The notes: generated by a model not told the origin, from the sequence alone. A stretch of DNA of 64,000 nt from JBGSOV01 sp964558715 (GCA_964558715.1 CAZLFD010000002.1:1-64000); one strand, 5' to 3'; positions 35,110 to 43,596 are shown, numbered from the stretch's first letter. Made by a program: numbers and translations.

Positions 35110-35364
35110 ATGCTAATGAAAAAAATCACCATCCATGGCAAACCGACTTGCGGATTTTGCGAAGCCGCCAAGCGCATGTGCGAAACCATCGGTGCGGAAT
35201 ATGAGTATCTCGATATTACCGAATCGGATGAATTTCGTGCACAACATGAAGTGCTAAAAGAAAAACATGAGCACTACACTGTTCCTTTGATTCTCGCAGA
35301 TAGCGGATTTATCGGTGGTTTTACCGAATTGCAAGCCGCGTATAAAGCAGGAAAATTAGGATAA
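35110..35364 (+). CDS. Glutaredoxin-like thiol-disulfide protein
   Basis: 84 residues with one thioredoxin-fold domain: KKITIHGKPTCGFCEAAKRMC (active site CGFC), YLDITESDEF, the cis-Pro in YTVPLILADSGFIGGFTEL, and a short C-terminal helix. It would reduce protein disulfides or act in redox signalling; the partner is not known. Two ATG codons (35110 and 35116) are both possible; the second gives the more usual MKKITIHG start. Single gene between the transaldolase operon and ilvE. Confidence 0.9.
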   Translation: MLMKKITIHGKPTCGFCEAAKRMCETIGAEYEYLDITESDEFRAQHEVLKEKHEHYTVPLILADSGFIGGFTELQAAYKAGKLG

Positions 35365-35490
35365 ATCGGTGACGTCGTTACGAGGAATCCTGACTTATTG
35401 TAGTGATTCAATAACGCAAAAATCCCACACGATTCTGGCCAAGCCGGAATAATGCTCCATCCAAATTGCAAATTACTATACCCTAATCAC

Positions 35491-36396
35491 TTAGCTCATG
35501 TACGCCAGCCAATGCTCGTATTTGGACACCTTCCCCTGCACAATATTTAAATACGTATCGCGTAGCTCGCGTGTCACTTCGCCTTCTTTGCCATCGCCGA
35601 TGTTACAATCGTCGATAGAACCGATCGGGCTGACTTCGGCAGCAGTTCCTGTATAAAAGGCTTCATCGGCTTCCCATAGTTCTTCGGGGCGAATTTTGCG
35701 TTCGATAGTTTCAATGCCCATATCTTTGGCGATCTGAATAACACTGTTACGCGTAATGCCTGCCAGAATCGTACCGAGTTCTGGCGTGTGGAGTTTGCCG
35801 TCTTTGACAAGAAAAATATTTTCACCCGGGCCTTCGGCTACATTGCCTTCAAAGTCGAGAAGCATTGCTTCGTCGTACCCCTGCGGAACCACTTCTTGCA
35901 CGGCAAGGATTGAATTGACGTAATGCCCGGTCACTTTCGCATCGGTCACAAGGCTTTTTGGGTGCACGCGGATGTATTTTGAAATCTTTAATTTTACCGG
36001 TCGATCGGCGAGATATTTGCCCCACGGCCAGCAAGCGATGATGATATGCGGCGTCGCGCCTTCCGGTCGCAGGCCCATTTTCCCTTCACCAAAAAAGGCA
36101 AGTGGACGGATGTATCCGCTCCGGAGTTCGTTCTCGCGCACCGTTGTTTTTGTCGCTTCATCGATCTCGGCTTCAGAAAAATTAATCGGAAGATTTAGTG
36201 TAGAAGCAGAGTAAAACAAGCGTTTCGTGTGCTCGCTCAGGCGAAAGATTGCTGGGCCTTTTGGTGTGTCATAAAAACGCGTACCCTCAAAAACGCCCGA
36301 ACCGTAGTGAAAAGCGTGGCTCAGCACATGCACCTTGGCGTCTTCCCAAGCGACAAGCTTGCCATCCATCCAGATCCATTCAGTCTCAAATTCCAT
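35491..36396 (-). CDS. ilvE: Branched-chain amino acid aminotransferase
   Basis: 301 residues of fold-type IV PLP enzymes. The start METETEWIWMDGK-like region (here MEFETEWIWMDGKLVAWEDA), HVLSHAFHYGSGVFEGTRFY, YIRPLAFFGEGKMGLRPEG, the catalytic lysine in TDAKVTGHYVNSILAVQE and LDFEGNVAEGPGENIFLVKDG are all typical. Transfers amino groups between glutamate and the 2-oxo acids of Leu, Ile and Val. A frame extension to 36435 is unlike the family, so the ATG at 36396 is used. With ilvN (54188) it points to a branched-chain pathway whose other genes lie elsewhere. Confidence 0.94.
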   Translation of the reverse strand: MEFETEWIWMDGKLVAWEDAKVHVLSHAFHYGSGVFEGTRFYDTPKGPAIFRLSEHTKRLFYSASTLNLPINFSEAEIDEATKTTVRENELRSGYIRPLAFFGEGKMGLRPEGATPHIIIACWPWGKYLADRPVKLKISKYIRVHPKSLVTDAKVTGHYVNSILAVQEVVPQGYDEAMLLDFEGNVAEGPGENIFLVKDGKLHTPELGTILAGITRNSVIQIAKDMGIETIERKIRPEELWEADEAFYTGTAAEVSPIGSIDDCNIGDGKEGEVTRELRDTYLNIVQGKVSKYEHWLAYMS

Positions 36397-36479
36397 GGTG
36401 CATAAAAAATGAAATCTTTGCGCAGTGTGCCGCAAATCGCCAAAAAAGCAAAGACAATCGCATTCGAAAGCGATATCAT

Positions 36480-36872
36480 ATGCAATGCATGATAAATCGC
36501 AAACACCTGTTGGCCTTTTGGATAAAATACCTCCTATTTCTCATCGGGCTTTTTTTGCTGCTCGAAATCATCGTTATTATCGGTTCGCTCCTAGGCGCCT
36601 CGGCAAATACCGACTTTGATCAGATTTTGGAGCTTTTGACCGTACCGCTTTTTTATCTTGCCAACTTCTTTCACTTTATGCGCTTTAATCCTGGATTGCT
36701 AATGGAACTCTCCGTAGTCGGAATCGTCTTTAACTTGATTCTTTTGATGTACGCTTCACTTCTGGCGGCGATTCTTGTTTCTATTAAAATCTCCAAAAGA
36801 AACTGGTGCTGGTTTTGTTTTATTACCATGGTGCTCTTTGCAATCGGTTGGTCGGGCTTATTGTTTGCTTAG
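36480..36872 (+). CDS. Small multi-pass membrane protein
   Basis: 130 residues from the ATG at 36480 (127 from 36489). Three strongly hydrophobic segments: YLLFLIGLFLLLEIIVIIGS (about 15-37), ELSVVGIVFNLILLMYASLLAAILV (about 75-102) and WCWFCFITMVLFAIGWSGLLF (about 108-129), with a weaker one at LLTVPLFYLANFF. Family not recognised. Divergent from ilvE with 83 bases between, and its stop overlaps the leuS stop region by four bases tail to tail. Confidence 0.65.
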   Translation: MQCMINRKHLLAFWIKYLLFLIGLFLLLEIIVIIGSLLGASANTDFDQILELLTVPLFYLANFFHFMRFNPGLLMELSVVGIVFNLILLMYASLLAAILVSIKISKRNWCWFCFITMVLFAIGWSGLLFA

Positions 36873-39361
36873 TCTTTTACCACTAAGTTGACGATCTTCC
36901 CCGGCACGTAGATCTCTTTTACCAGATTCCCCTCTTCAAGATACTTCTTCACGTTCTCTTGCTCTTTCGCTTGTGCAAAAGCATCTTCTTTAGATATTTG
37001 TGCGGAAACTGAAATCGTGGCGCGCAACTTACCGTTTACTTGTATCGCCAGCTCGTTCTGGTCATCTTGCGTCAACGCTTCATCCCATTCTGGCCACTCA
37101 GTTTTGGTGACGGATTCAGTGTTGCCGAGTACAGATTGCCACAACTCTTCGGCCAGATGCGGAGCAAACGGCGAGAGAATCTGCGTTAATTTAATGGCAG
37201 CGTTTTTCGGAAGAAACTCCAGTTTTTGTATCGCGTTAACGAGGATCATCATCTGCGAAATTCCTGTATTGAATTTGAAACCTTCGATATCGTGTGTCAC
37301 TTTTTTCACCGTCTTGTGCACCAGGCGACGGAATTCGTCCGATGGGCAGCTGTCGGTTATTTCCTTTTCTTGAAACAGCCGCCAAATGCGCTGCAGAAAT
37401 TTATAAGTACCCTCAACACTGCCGGTACTCCAGGCTTTGCTTTGTTCAAACGGACCCATAAACATTTCGTATACGCGTAAGGTGTCGGCGCCATACGCTT
37501 CAACGATCTCATCGGGGTTTACCACATTGCCGAGACTTTTACTCATTTTTTGCCCGTCTTCAGCGAGAATCAACCCCTGATTCATCAGTTTTTTGAACGG
37601 TTCTTTGGTGCTTACGAGACCCATGTCGTAAAAGACTTTGTGCCAAAAGCGGGAGTATAAGAGATGCAACACAGCATGTTCCGCGCCACCCACATACAGA
37701 TCGACTGGCCCCCAAAACTCTTCCTTTGATTTAGACCAAGCCTCATCCTCATTCTGCGCATCCATAAAGCGCAGCCAATACCAGTTGCTGCCCGCCCAGT
37801 TGGGCATGGTCGAGGTTTCGCGCTCAAATGTTTGCGCACCATTCTCCGATAATTTTACAGTGCCATCCGGTTGAATATCACCACGCACTTCGACCCAATC
37901 ACGGATTTTCGCGAGTGGGCTTTGCCCGTCTTCAGTGGGTAGGAAGCTATCAGTCTCAGGAAGAGTGATCGGTAACTCAGATTCGTGAAGCGGATAGATT
38001 GTTCCGGCTTCGCCCCCCTGCTCGGAGTCAGGGGCAAGCCTTACAAGCGGAATCGGTTCGCCCCAATAGCGCTGGCGAGTAAAGATCCAGTCGCGCAGTT
38101 TGTACTGTACTTTCTTCTTTCCGATGCTTCTTTGTTCCAGCGTTTCTATAATCGCCTCTCTGCCTTCCTGAATATCCAATCCGGTAAAGTCACCGGAGTT
38201 AATGATCTTCCCCTGAACTGAATACTTATCGACATCGTCATACACAAAGGTCTCGCCATTCTCTAGTTCTACGCTCTGTTCAATGGGAATATTGTATCTT
38301 GTCGCGAAATCCTGATCACGCTGATCATGTGCGGGCACGCCCATCACCACACCCGTTCCGTAACTCATGAGCACATAGTCGGCAACATACAATGGTACTT
38401 TTTTCTTAGTAAATGGATGTATTAGGTGTGAACCGGTAAATACTCCACTTTTGTTTTTTTGAAGTTCGGTTCTTTCGACATCTGATTTTTTATTCGAATC
38501 ATTACAGTACTTTCTTACCTTTTCTTGGTTGTCCTTTGTCACGATTGCTTCCAACTCCGGGTGCTCCGGAGAAATGACAGCGAATGTTACTCCGCAAATT
38601 GTGTCTACCGTCGTGGTGAATGTCGATAACACAATGTCATGACCATCTACTTTCCAATCAACATCACAACCAACGCTACGCCCGATCCAGTTTTTTTGCA
38701 TCGCAATAATCTTCTCTGGCCACTCGGTCAGTTCGTCTAAATCATAGAGCAAACGGTCAGCATAGTCGGTGATACGGAACATCCATTGCGTGAGATTTCG
38801 CGTCTCTACCTCGGTACCACAACGCTCATGGCAACCGTTTTCCACCTCTTCATTCGCGGCGACAATGCGACACTTAGGGCACCAGTTCATCGGCATTTCT
38901 TTTTCGTAAAGCAGGCCGCGCTTAAACATTTGCAAAAATATCCACTGGCTCCAGCGATAATACTCGGGGTCCGTGGTAGAAAATTCACGACTCCAATCGT
39001 AGCTAAAACCAAGAGATTGGATCTGCCTTTTAAACGTGGCGATGTTTTCTGTGGTGGTTTTTTCAGGATGCTCACCGGTCTTTATCGCATAGTTTTCTGC
39101 CGGCAGACCAAAGGCATCCCAACCCATCGGATGCAATACTTCAAAACCCTTCATCCGTTTGTAGCGCGCAATGATATCAGTTGCAGTGTATCCTTCAGGA
39201 TGCCCTACATGCAGCCCCGCACCACTCGGGTACGGAAACATATCGAGCACATAATATTTTGGCTTACCGCTCGTTTCATCCGCAGTAAACGATGAATTTG
39301 TAAGCCAATATTCCTGCCACTTTTGTTCAATCGCGCGATGGTCGTAGTACCTGTCTGACAT
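36869..39361 (-). CDS. leuS: Leucyl-tRNA synthetase
   Basis: 830 residues, bacterial-type class I enzyme. The start MSDRYYDHRAIEQKWQEYW, the HIGH-class motif FPYPSGAGLHVGHPEGYTATD, the CP1 editing domain (GVVMGVPAHDQRDQDF, with the editing aspartate), KMSKSLGNVVNPDEIV and a C-terminal domain ending VKEIYVPGKIVNLVVKD are all present. The ATG at 39361 is chosen over an open extension to 39430 that would add 23 unrelated residues. I looked for a Leu-rich leader peptide upstream, as in thrS, and saw none. Confidence 0.96.
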   Translation of the reverse strand: MSDRYYDHRAIEQKWQEYWLTNSSFTADETSGKPKYYVLDMFPYPSGAGLHVGHPEGYTATDIIARYKRMKGFEVLHPMGWDAFGLPAENYAIKTGEHPEKTTTENIATFKRQIQSLGFSYDWSREFSTTDPEYYRWSQWIFLQMFKRGLLYEKEMPMNWCPKCRIVAANEEVENGCHERCGTEVETRNLTQWMFRITDYADRLLYDLDELTEWPEKIIAMQKNWIGRSVGCDVDWKVDGHDIVLSTFTTTVDTICGVTFAVISPEHPELEAIVTKDNQEKVRKYCNDSNKKSDVERTELQKNKSGVFTGSHLIHPFTKKKVPLYVADYVLMSYGTGVVMGVPAHDQRDQDFATRYNIPIEQSVELENGETFVYDDVDKYSVQGKIINSGDFTGLDIQEGREAIIETLEQRSIGKKKVQYKLRDWIFTRQRYWGEPIPLVRLAPDSEQGGEAGTIYPLHESELPITLPETDSFLPTEDGQSPLAKIRDWVEVRGDIQPDGTVKLSENGAQTFERETSTMPNWAGSNWYWLRFMDAQNEDEAWSKSKEEFWGPVDLYVGGAEHAVLHLLYSRFWHKVFYDMGLVSTKEPFKKLMNQGLILAEDGQKMSKSLGNVVNPDEIVEAYGADTLRVYEMFMGPFEQSKAWSTGSVEGTYKFLQRIWRLFQEKEITDSCPSDEFRRLVHKTVKKVTHDIEGFKFNTGISQMMILVNAIQKLEFLPKNAAIKLTQILSPFAPHLAEELWQSVLGNTESVTKTEWPEWDEALTQDDQNELAIQVNGKLRATISVSAQISKEDAFAQAKEQENVKKYLEEGNLVKEIYVPGKIVNLVVKD

Positions 39362-39472
39362 TGATAAGAATCGAGAGAAAACGAAGCGCAGTGCATTATG
39401 GAGAAAAAGTTTTCTTTGGGCAATTGACAAATAAAAATAATAGAATAAATTATGTCCATCCTATACTGAAAA

Positions 39473-39964
39473 ATGAATCGAGCTACACGATTGACACTAG
39501 CTGGTGGCATGCTTCTCCTCGCGAACTGCACAACTGATAGTTCGCAACCAGAACAAATAGAGCCGATCATGCCTCTCTCCCCCTTGATGCAAAGACTAGA
39601 AGCAGTGTACCAACATTGGTTTAAGCAGGCGGAAGCCACACTTAAAACAAGATTATCGCTCCATCAATTAGATAGAAATATTTTCCCTGCCTGCCTTCTC
39701 TTCGTAATATCACAAGAAGAAAACGGCAACAAAGTCGAAATCGGATTCGGTGCTGAACTCTTCCATAGCGAACCTGCTGGTCCTAAAATTCTTGTACAGG
39801 TATTCAGGAGAACATATTTCCTGACCGAGGGATATGTACAAGAAGATGCAGATATCTCGCTCTATGGAGAGAGTCCTGAAGAACTGGATCCGGATGCGTA
39901 TTATGAAGCCTTCGGCCCCCTAAAAACCATTGCCAAAGCCTGCCAAGCTGGAAAGAGGGTGTAA
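39473..39964 (+). CDS. Putative lipoprotein of unknown function
   Basis: 163 residues. The start MNRATRLTLAGGMLLLANC looks like a short signal peptide ending in a Cys; LLLANC is close to, but not exactly, a lipobox (Asn before Cys is unusual). The rest is a soluble domain with no family that I recognise (LQRLEAVYQHWFKQAEATL-like helix, then strands). Composition is richer in A+T than leuS and dus. A TATACT lies 5 bases before the ATG, so the mRNA could begin at or next to the start codon. Confidence 0.6.
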   Translation: MNRATRLTLAGGMLLLANCTTDSSQPEQIEPIMPLSPLMQRLEAVYQHWFKQAEATLKTRLSLHQLDRNIFPACLLFVISQEENGNKVEIGFGAELFHSEPAGPKILVQVFRRTYFLTEGYVQEDADISLYGESPEELDPDAYYEAFGPLKTIAKACQAGKRV

Positions 39965-40026
39965 GAGTATTCGGTTGAAAATCAGGAAACAATTCGCTAA
40001 AACATACCGACCACATACTTTAACAA

Positions 40027-41010
40027 ATGACGCTCGATTGGAAAACATTGGCAAATAATGGCTCTATTGTCGCGCTTGCGCCGATGGACGGCTACACCGA
40101 TTCGGCATATCGGCAGATTGCTAAGATCATCGAACCGCGCTGCATCGTATTTTGCGAATTCGTTTCGGCGGATGGATTAAGTCGCGCGCCAAAAAAGATG
40201 AAAGACATCGTGCAGTTTAATCCGGATGTGGAACGCCCTTATATTGTGCAAATGTTCGGCAAAAATCCACAAGCCTTTGCCGAAGCCGCCAAGTTTTTAG
40301 AAGATTTAGGGGTAGATGGAATTGATATCAATTATGGTTGCCCGGCAAAAAAAGTAGTCGGCAGTGGGCACGGCAGTGACTTGATCAGAAATCCGTGTCT
40401 GGCGGCAGATATTGTGGCAGCAATCAAAAAGGCGGTAGATCTGCCAGTTTCCACGAAGACCAGGCTGGGCTGGGAAAGCCCAGAAACTCTCAATGGTTTT
40501 ATCGGCGATCTGCTTGCCGCCGGGTCAGATATGATCACCATCCATGGCAGAACGGTTAAACAGCAATATAGCGGTGACGCCGACTGGGAACCGATTTATG
40601 AATTGAAACGAGCGTATCCCGACGCGGTGATTTTGGGCAACGGCGATATTCGCAACGGAGAAGACGCGAAACGCAAAACGCAAAATCTAGATGGCGTGAT
40701 GATCGGGCGCGGCAGTTTTGGTAATCCATGGATTTTGCAAGAAGCGTATGCCGCTCTGCATGAAGAGGAATTCATTCCGCCAACTGCAGAAGAAAAGGGT
40801 GAGATCATCCGCAAACACGCAGAGTTACTCATCGAAACCAAAGGGCAGCGGCGCGCGATGCTCGAATTTCGCAAACACCTATTAAGTTTTACTCGTGGAT
40901 TCGCCGGCGCGCGCGAACTGCGCGGGCAGATGACGAGCATCGAACAAATCGAAGATGTAGAAAAGGTGGTGGAGCAAATTGTACAAGGGAATCAGCTGGC
41001 AGCAGCCTGA
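40027..41010 (+). CDS. dus: tRNA-dihydrouridine synthase
   Basis: 327 residues, FMN-dependent enzyme that reduces uridines in the tRNA D-loop. A TIM barrel with LAPMDGYTDSAYRQ, PYIVQMFGKNPQAFAEAAKF, the signature GIDINYGCPAKKVVGSGHGSDLI (catalytic Cys in YGCP), STKTRLGW, ITIHGRTVKQQYSG and VMIGRGSFGNPW, then a helical C-terminal domain. Which of the Dus subfamilies it belongs to cannot be settled by eye. Confidence 0.94.
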   Translation: MTLDWKTLANNGSIVALAPMDGYTDSAYRQIAKIIEPRCIVFCEFVSADGLSRAPKKMKDIVQFNPDVERPYIVQMFGKNPQAFAEAAKFLEDLGVDGIDINYGCPAKKVVGSGHGSDLIRNPCLAADIVAAIKKAVDLPVSTKTRLGWESPETLNGFIGDLLAAGSDMITIHGRTVKQQYSGDADWEPIYELKRAYPDAVILGNGDIRNGEDAKRKTQNLDGVMIGRGSFGNPWILQEAYAALHEEEFIPPTAEEKGEIIRKHAELLIETKGQRRAMLEFRKHLLSFTRGFAGARELRGQMTSIEQIEDVEKVVEQIVQGNQLAAA

Positions 41011-41070
41011 ATGCGCTTACTTCTTCCCTAGAGAGGAAAGGCCGAGAGGGGTAGATTATCTTTCATTTCC

Positions 41071-41165
41071 ATCCCCCTCCAACTCCCCCTCGCTAAGGGG
41101 AGAGTGCTCCGCACCAATCCCAAGCACTCGAGATGGATTCAATCTTCTCCTGCTGTTTGCTGAAA
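41071..41165. repeat. Family A repeat followed by family B words
   Basis: ATCCCCCTCCAACTCCCCCT and CGCTAAGGGGAGAG form an inverted family A copy (reverse complement CTCCCCTTAGCGAGGGGGAG then TTGGAGGGGGATGG). Fifty bases on, CTCCTGCTGTTTGCTGAAAA is a family B fragment. The two families thus lie together in the 210-base gap after dus. Confidence 0.6.
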
Positions 41166-41170
41166 AACGG

Positions 41171-41200
41171 TTGACAGCCAAAAGTAAATTAAGTGATACT
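41171..41200 (+). promoter_or_regulatory. Promoter of the bL33-like gene
   Basis: A perfect TTGACA (41171-41176), 18 bases, GATACT (41195-41200), 20 bases before the ATG at 41221. The 5' leader would be about 14 bases with no Shine-Dalgarno sequence. Confidence 0.6.
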
Positions 41201-41220
41201 GCCTGCACGTTTAAAAAACT

Positions 41221-41412
41221 ATGCCACGCGGAAAGAAGCAAAAAGTCGTTGTGATCTATGGTCCAGACGGGCAGATCATCAAGCACAAATATCACTACAA
41301 TCACCGTAATGTAGAGAAAGACAAGGTTTCAGTAAATCAATACGACCCCAAGCAGCGCAAGCATGTGAAGGCGGATGAAGTGAAAGTAAAAGACGAGCGC
41401 CACTCTTCGTAA
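41221..41412 (+). CDS. Small basic protein resembling ribosomal protein bL33
   Basis: 63 residues, strongly basic. The second half, HYNHRNVEKDKVSVNQYDPK then QRKHVKADEVKVK, lines up with the bL33 core (YxTxKNxRNxxEKLELKKYDPxxRKHVxYKExKxK), and the first half KKQKVVVIYGPDG fits the first strands. Zinc-binding cysteines are absent, as in the Zn-free bL33 form. Family call is by eye and moderate. It has its own strong promoter. Confidence 0.6.
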   Translation: MPRGKKQKVVVIYGPDGQIIKHKYHYNHRNVEKDKVSVNQYDPKQRKHVKADEVKVKDERHSS

Positions 41413-41431
41413 ACAGTACAAGAAAAAACGC

Positions 41432-41461
41432 TTCACGAAAGAACGAAGACTTGTGTATGAT
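41432..41461 (+). promoter_or_regulatory. Likely promoter of the 65-residue membrane protein
   Basis: TTCACG (41432-41437), 18 bases, TATGAT (41456-41461), 29 bases before the ATG at 41490. Confidence 0.4.
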
Positions 41462-41489
41462 GCGAGTAATCCATTCTCTTTTCTCTCAT

Positions 41490-41687
41490 ATGCATAATAT
41501 TATTCTTACTTGCGCGATTCTTAGTTTCGCGATGGGCTTCTATTTAGCGGTCTTCTTTTTACCGCTCGATGGCTCCTTTCTGCAAAGCCCACCGGTAATC
41601 AGTGGAACCGCGATTATGTTCATCAGCTTTGCCCTTTTCGCAGCAGCACAGCACATGTTTCTGATCGAAAAAGAGGCAAAAAAGTAG
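41490..41687 (+). CDS. Small two-helix membrane protein
   Basis: 65 residues from ATG 41490 (MHNIILTC). Two hydrophobic helices: about 4-22 (ILTCAILSFAMGFYLAVFFL) and 33-54 (SGTAIMFISFALFAAAQHMFL), with a lysine-rich end. The frame is open to 41451, but a -10 hexamer overlaps that part. No family recognised. It lies between the bL33-like gene and the thrS leader; its stop is 10 bases before the thrS-leader -35. Confidence 0.55.
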   Translation: MHNIILTCAILSFAMGFYLAVFFLPLDGSFLQSPPVISGTAIMFISFALFAAAQHMFLIEKEAKK

Positions 41688-41697
41688 TAGACAGCTT

Positions 41698-41726
41698 TTG
41701 ACGTACAGTCGAAATTGCCGTAGTAT
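41698..41726 (+). promoter_or_regulatory. Promoter of the thrS leader
   Basis: TTGACG (41698-41703), exactly 17 bases, TAGTAT (41721-41726). The leader-peptide ATG is at 41733, six bases after the -10 box, so the transcript should start at or within two bases of the AUG. Confidence 0.65.
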
Positions 41727-41732
41727 AGAGTA

Positions 41733-41783
41733 ATGAAACGCGCACCATTAACTACGACAGCAATCACAACATCTCGCTCTTAA
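41733..41783 (+). CDS. thrS leader peptide, threonine-rich
   Basis: A 16-codon reading frame, MKRAPLTTTAITTSRS, ending at TAA 41781-41783. Five codons are Thr: ACT ACG ACA in a row, then ACA ACA. It resembles the E. coli thr operon leader peptide in style. It lies between a promoter and a pair of alternative hairpins upstream of thrS, so ribosome stalling here when charged tRNA-Thr is scarce would favour the antiterminator. It has no Shine-Dalgarno sequence and is probably translated from a leaderless end. Role inferred from sequence only. Confidence 0.75.
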   Translation: MKRAPLTTTAITTSRS

Positions 41784-41841
41784 GGCGGAAGCAATTGCCG
41801 ATGCGCGATAGCTTCCGTACAATAAGGCGGAAGCGATTTTT
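41784..41841 (+). promoter_or_regulatory. Transcription attenuator of thrS (antiterminator/terminator switch)
   Basis: Segment 2, CGGAAGC at 41786-41792, starts two bases after the leader stop codon. Segment 3, GCTTCCG at 41811-41817, can pair with it perfectly. Segment 4, CGGAAGC at 41828-41834, is identical to segment 2 and can instead pair with segment 3 around a ten-base loop; it is followed by GA and TTTTT (41837-41841), giving an intrinsic terminator. Segments 2 and 4 lie in an identical 12-mer, TAAGGCGGAAGC. A ribosome at the leader stop would cover segment 2 and let 3:4 form; a ribosome stalled at the Thr codons would leave 2 free to pair with 3. Confidence 0.78.
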
Positions 41842-41856
41842 ATATAACCCTAAGTC

Positions 41857-43596
41857 ATGGCAAAAATACCGGTTTCTACCCGCAGGCACTCCGCCTCGCA
41901 CGTGCTAGCAGCTGCCGTATTGCAGATGTTTCCCGAGGCGAAACTTGGCACCGGGCCCGATACCGATACCGGATTTTATTATGATTTTCTGCTGCCTCGC
42001 CCGCTGATCCCGGAAGATCTGCCGATTCTGCAAGAGAAGATGACAGAGATCATGAAAAAACAGATTCCGTTCGAATACTACGAAGAGCCGATCGACAAAG
42101 CGAAAGAGTTTTTAAAGACCATCGGGCAAGATTTTAAAGTCGAACTGGTAGCAAAGTTTGAAAAGAACGAAAACGTCAAAAAAGTCTCGTTCTATAAAAA
42201 CGGCGATTTTTTTGTAGATTTATGCGAAGGCCCGCACGTAGAGCATACCGGTCAGATCGGCGCGTTTAAACTGACGCATTTTGCCGGTGCTTATTGGCAG
42301 GGTGATTCTGAGCGCGACCAGATGACGCGAATTTACGGGCTCGGCTTCGCGAGCGATAAAGAACTCCGGCAGCACGAAGCCATGCTTGAGGAGGCCAAGA
42401 AGCGTGATCATCGCAAAATCGGGAAGGAATTGGATCTGTTTGCTTTTGATGAAGAAGTCGGCCCCGGGTTGCCGCTCTGGCTCCCCAAAGGTGCGGTGAT
42501 TGTGGAGGAGTTAGAGAAATTAGCGAAAAAGATGGAGGCGAAATACGACTACGTACGCGTACGCTCGCCACACATCGCCAAAGAGGCATTGTATATCCGT
42601 TCTGGCCATCTGCCATACTATGCCGAAGACATGTTTCCGCCGATGGATCTTGATAACGAGAAGTATTACCTGAAGGCGATGAACTGTCCGCATCACCATA
42701 AGATCTTCGCTGCTACACCCAAAAGCTATCGCGACCTACCCATCCGCATGGCGGAATACGGCCATTGTTATCGGTATGAGGATAGTGGCGCACTGTTTGG
42801 CTTGATGCGCGTGCGTTCACTCTGCATGAACGATGCCCATATTTACTGCACCGAAGAACAATTCGAGGCGGAGTTTCAGAAAGTCATCGATATGTATTTG
42901 GAATATTTCAAGATCTTCGGCATCAATAAGTACGAAATGCGCCTTAGCAAACACTTAAAAGAGGGGTTAGGCAAGAAGTATGTCGATGAACCGGAGCTGT
43001 GGATTAAAACGGAAGACTTAGTGCGCAAAGCATTGGAGCATATGAAAGTACCGTTCACCGAAGTGGAAGATGAAGCTGCTTTTTACGGGCCCAAGATCGA
43101 CGTGCAGATCTGGTCGGCGATCGGCAGGGAATTCACACTCGCCACGAATCAGTTAGATTTCGCAGTGCCAAAACGGTTCGACCTCACCTACACCGACGTC
43201 GATGGCAAAGAGCACACGCCTATTTGTATTCACCGCGCGCCACTCAGCACGCACGAGCGTATGATCGGTTTTCTCATCGAACATTACGCCGGTGCCTTCC
43301 CTTTTTGGCTAGCTCCAGTACAAGTGCAGATTTTGCCGATTTCAGAAGCGCAAAACGAGTACACGCAAAAAGTGTATCAGGAGTTAAAGCAAAATGAAGT
43401 TCGCGTAGAAATCAGTAAACCCGATGAAACCCTCGGCAAACGCATCCGTGAAGGGCAGATGAAAAAAGTTCCGTACCTACTCGTAGTCGGCGAAAAAGAG
43501 GTAGAAGAGAAAACGGTGACCGTGCGCCAATATGGTGAAAAAGCGCAAGAGGCGATGAGTGTGAGTGATTTCCTCAAGAAAACAAATGAAGCCTGA
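41857..43596 (+). CDS. thrS: Threonyl-tRNA synthetase lacking the TGS domain
   Basis: 579 residues, class II. The N-terminal TGS domain is absent; the protein opens at the editing domain with RRHSASHVLAAAVLQMFP (HxxxH zinc/editing motif) and CEGPHVEHTGQIG. The catalytic part has MNCPHHHKIF, YGHCYRYEDSGALFGLMRVRS and HRAPLSTHERMIGFLIEHYAGAFPFWLAP; the C-terminal anticodon domain follows (VQVQILPISEAQNEY to KRIREGQMKKVPYLLVVGEKE). TGS-less forms are common in Patescibacteria. Expression appears to be controlled by the leader-peptide attenuator just upstream. A deaminase gene overlaps its last 11 bases. Confidence 0.96.
   Translation: MAKIPVSTRRHSASHVLAAAVLQMFPEAKLGTGPDTDTGFYYDFLLPRPLIPEDLPILQEKMTEIMKKQIPFEYYEEPIDKAKEFLKTIGQDFKVELVAKFEKNENVKKVSFYKNGDFFVDLCEGPHVEHTGQIGAFKLTHFAGAYWQGDSERDQMTRIYGLGFASDKELRQHEAMLEEAKKRDHRKIGKELDLFAFDEEVGPGLPLWLPKGAVIVEELEKLAKKMEAKYDYVRVRSPHIAKEALYIRSGHLPYYAEDMFPPMDLDNEKYYLKAMNCPHHHKIFAATPKSYRDLPIRMAEYGHCYRYEDSGALFGLMRVRSLCMNDAHIYCTEEQFEAEFQKVIDMYLEYFKIFGINKYEMRLSKHLKEGLGKKYVDEPELWIKTEDLVRKALEHMKVPFTEVEDEAAFYGPKIDVQIWSAIGREFTLATNQLDFAVPKRFDLTYTDVDGKEHTPICIHRAPLSTHERMIGFLIEHYAGAFPFWLAPVQVQILPISEAQNEYTQKVYQELKQNEVRVEISKPDETLGKRIREGQMKKVPYLLVVGEKEVEEKTVTVRQYGEKAQEAMSVSDFLKKTNEA

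Noticed and set aside
36397..36480. A possible leader peptide and hairpin before ilvE (minus strand ATG CGA TTG TCT TTG CTT, stem TTTGCG/CGCAAA)
   Set aside because: Only three Leu codons, no run of branched-chain codons, no competing stem, and the frame runs into the ilvE start. Not comparable with the thrS leader.
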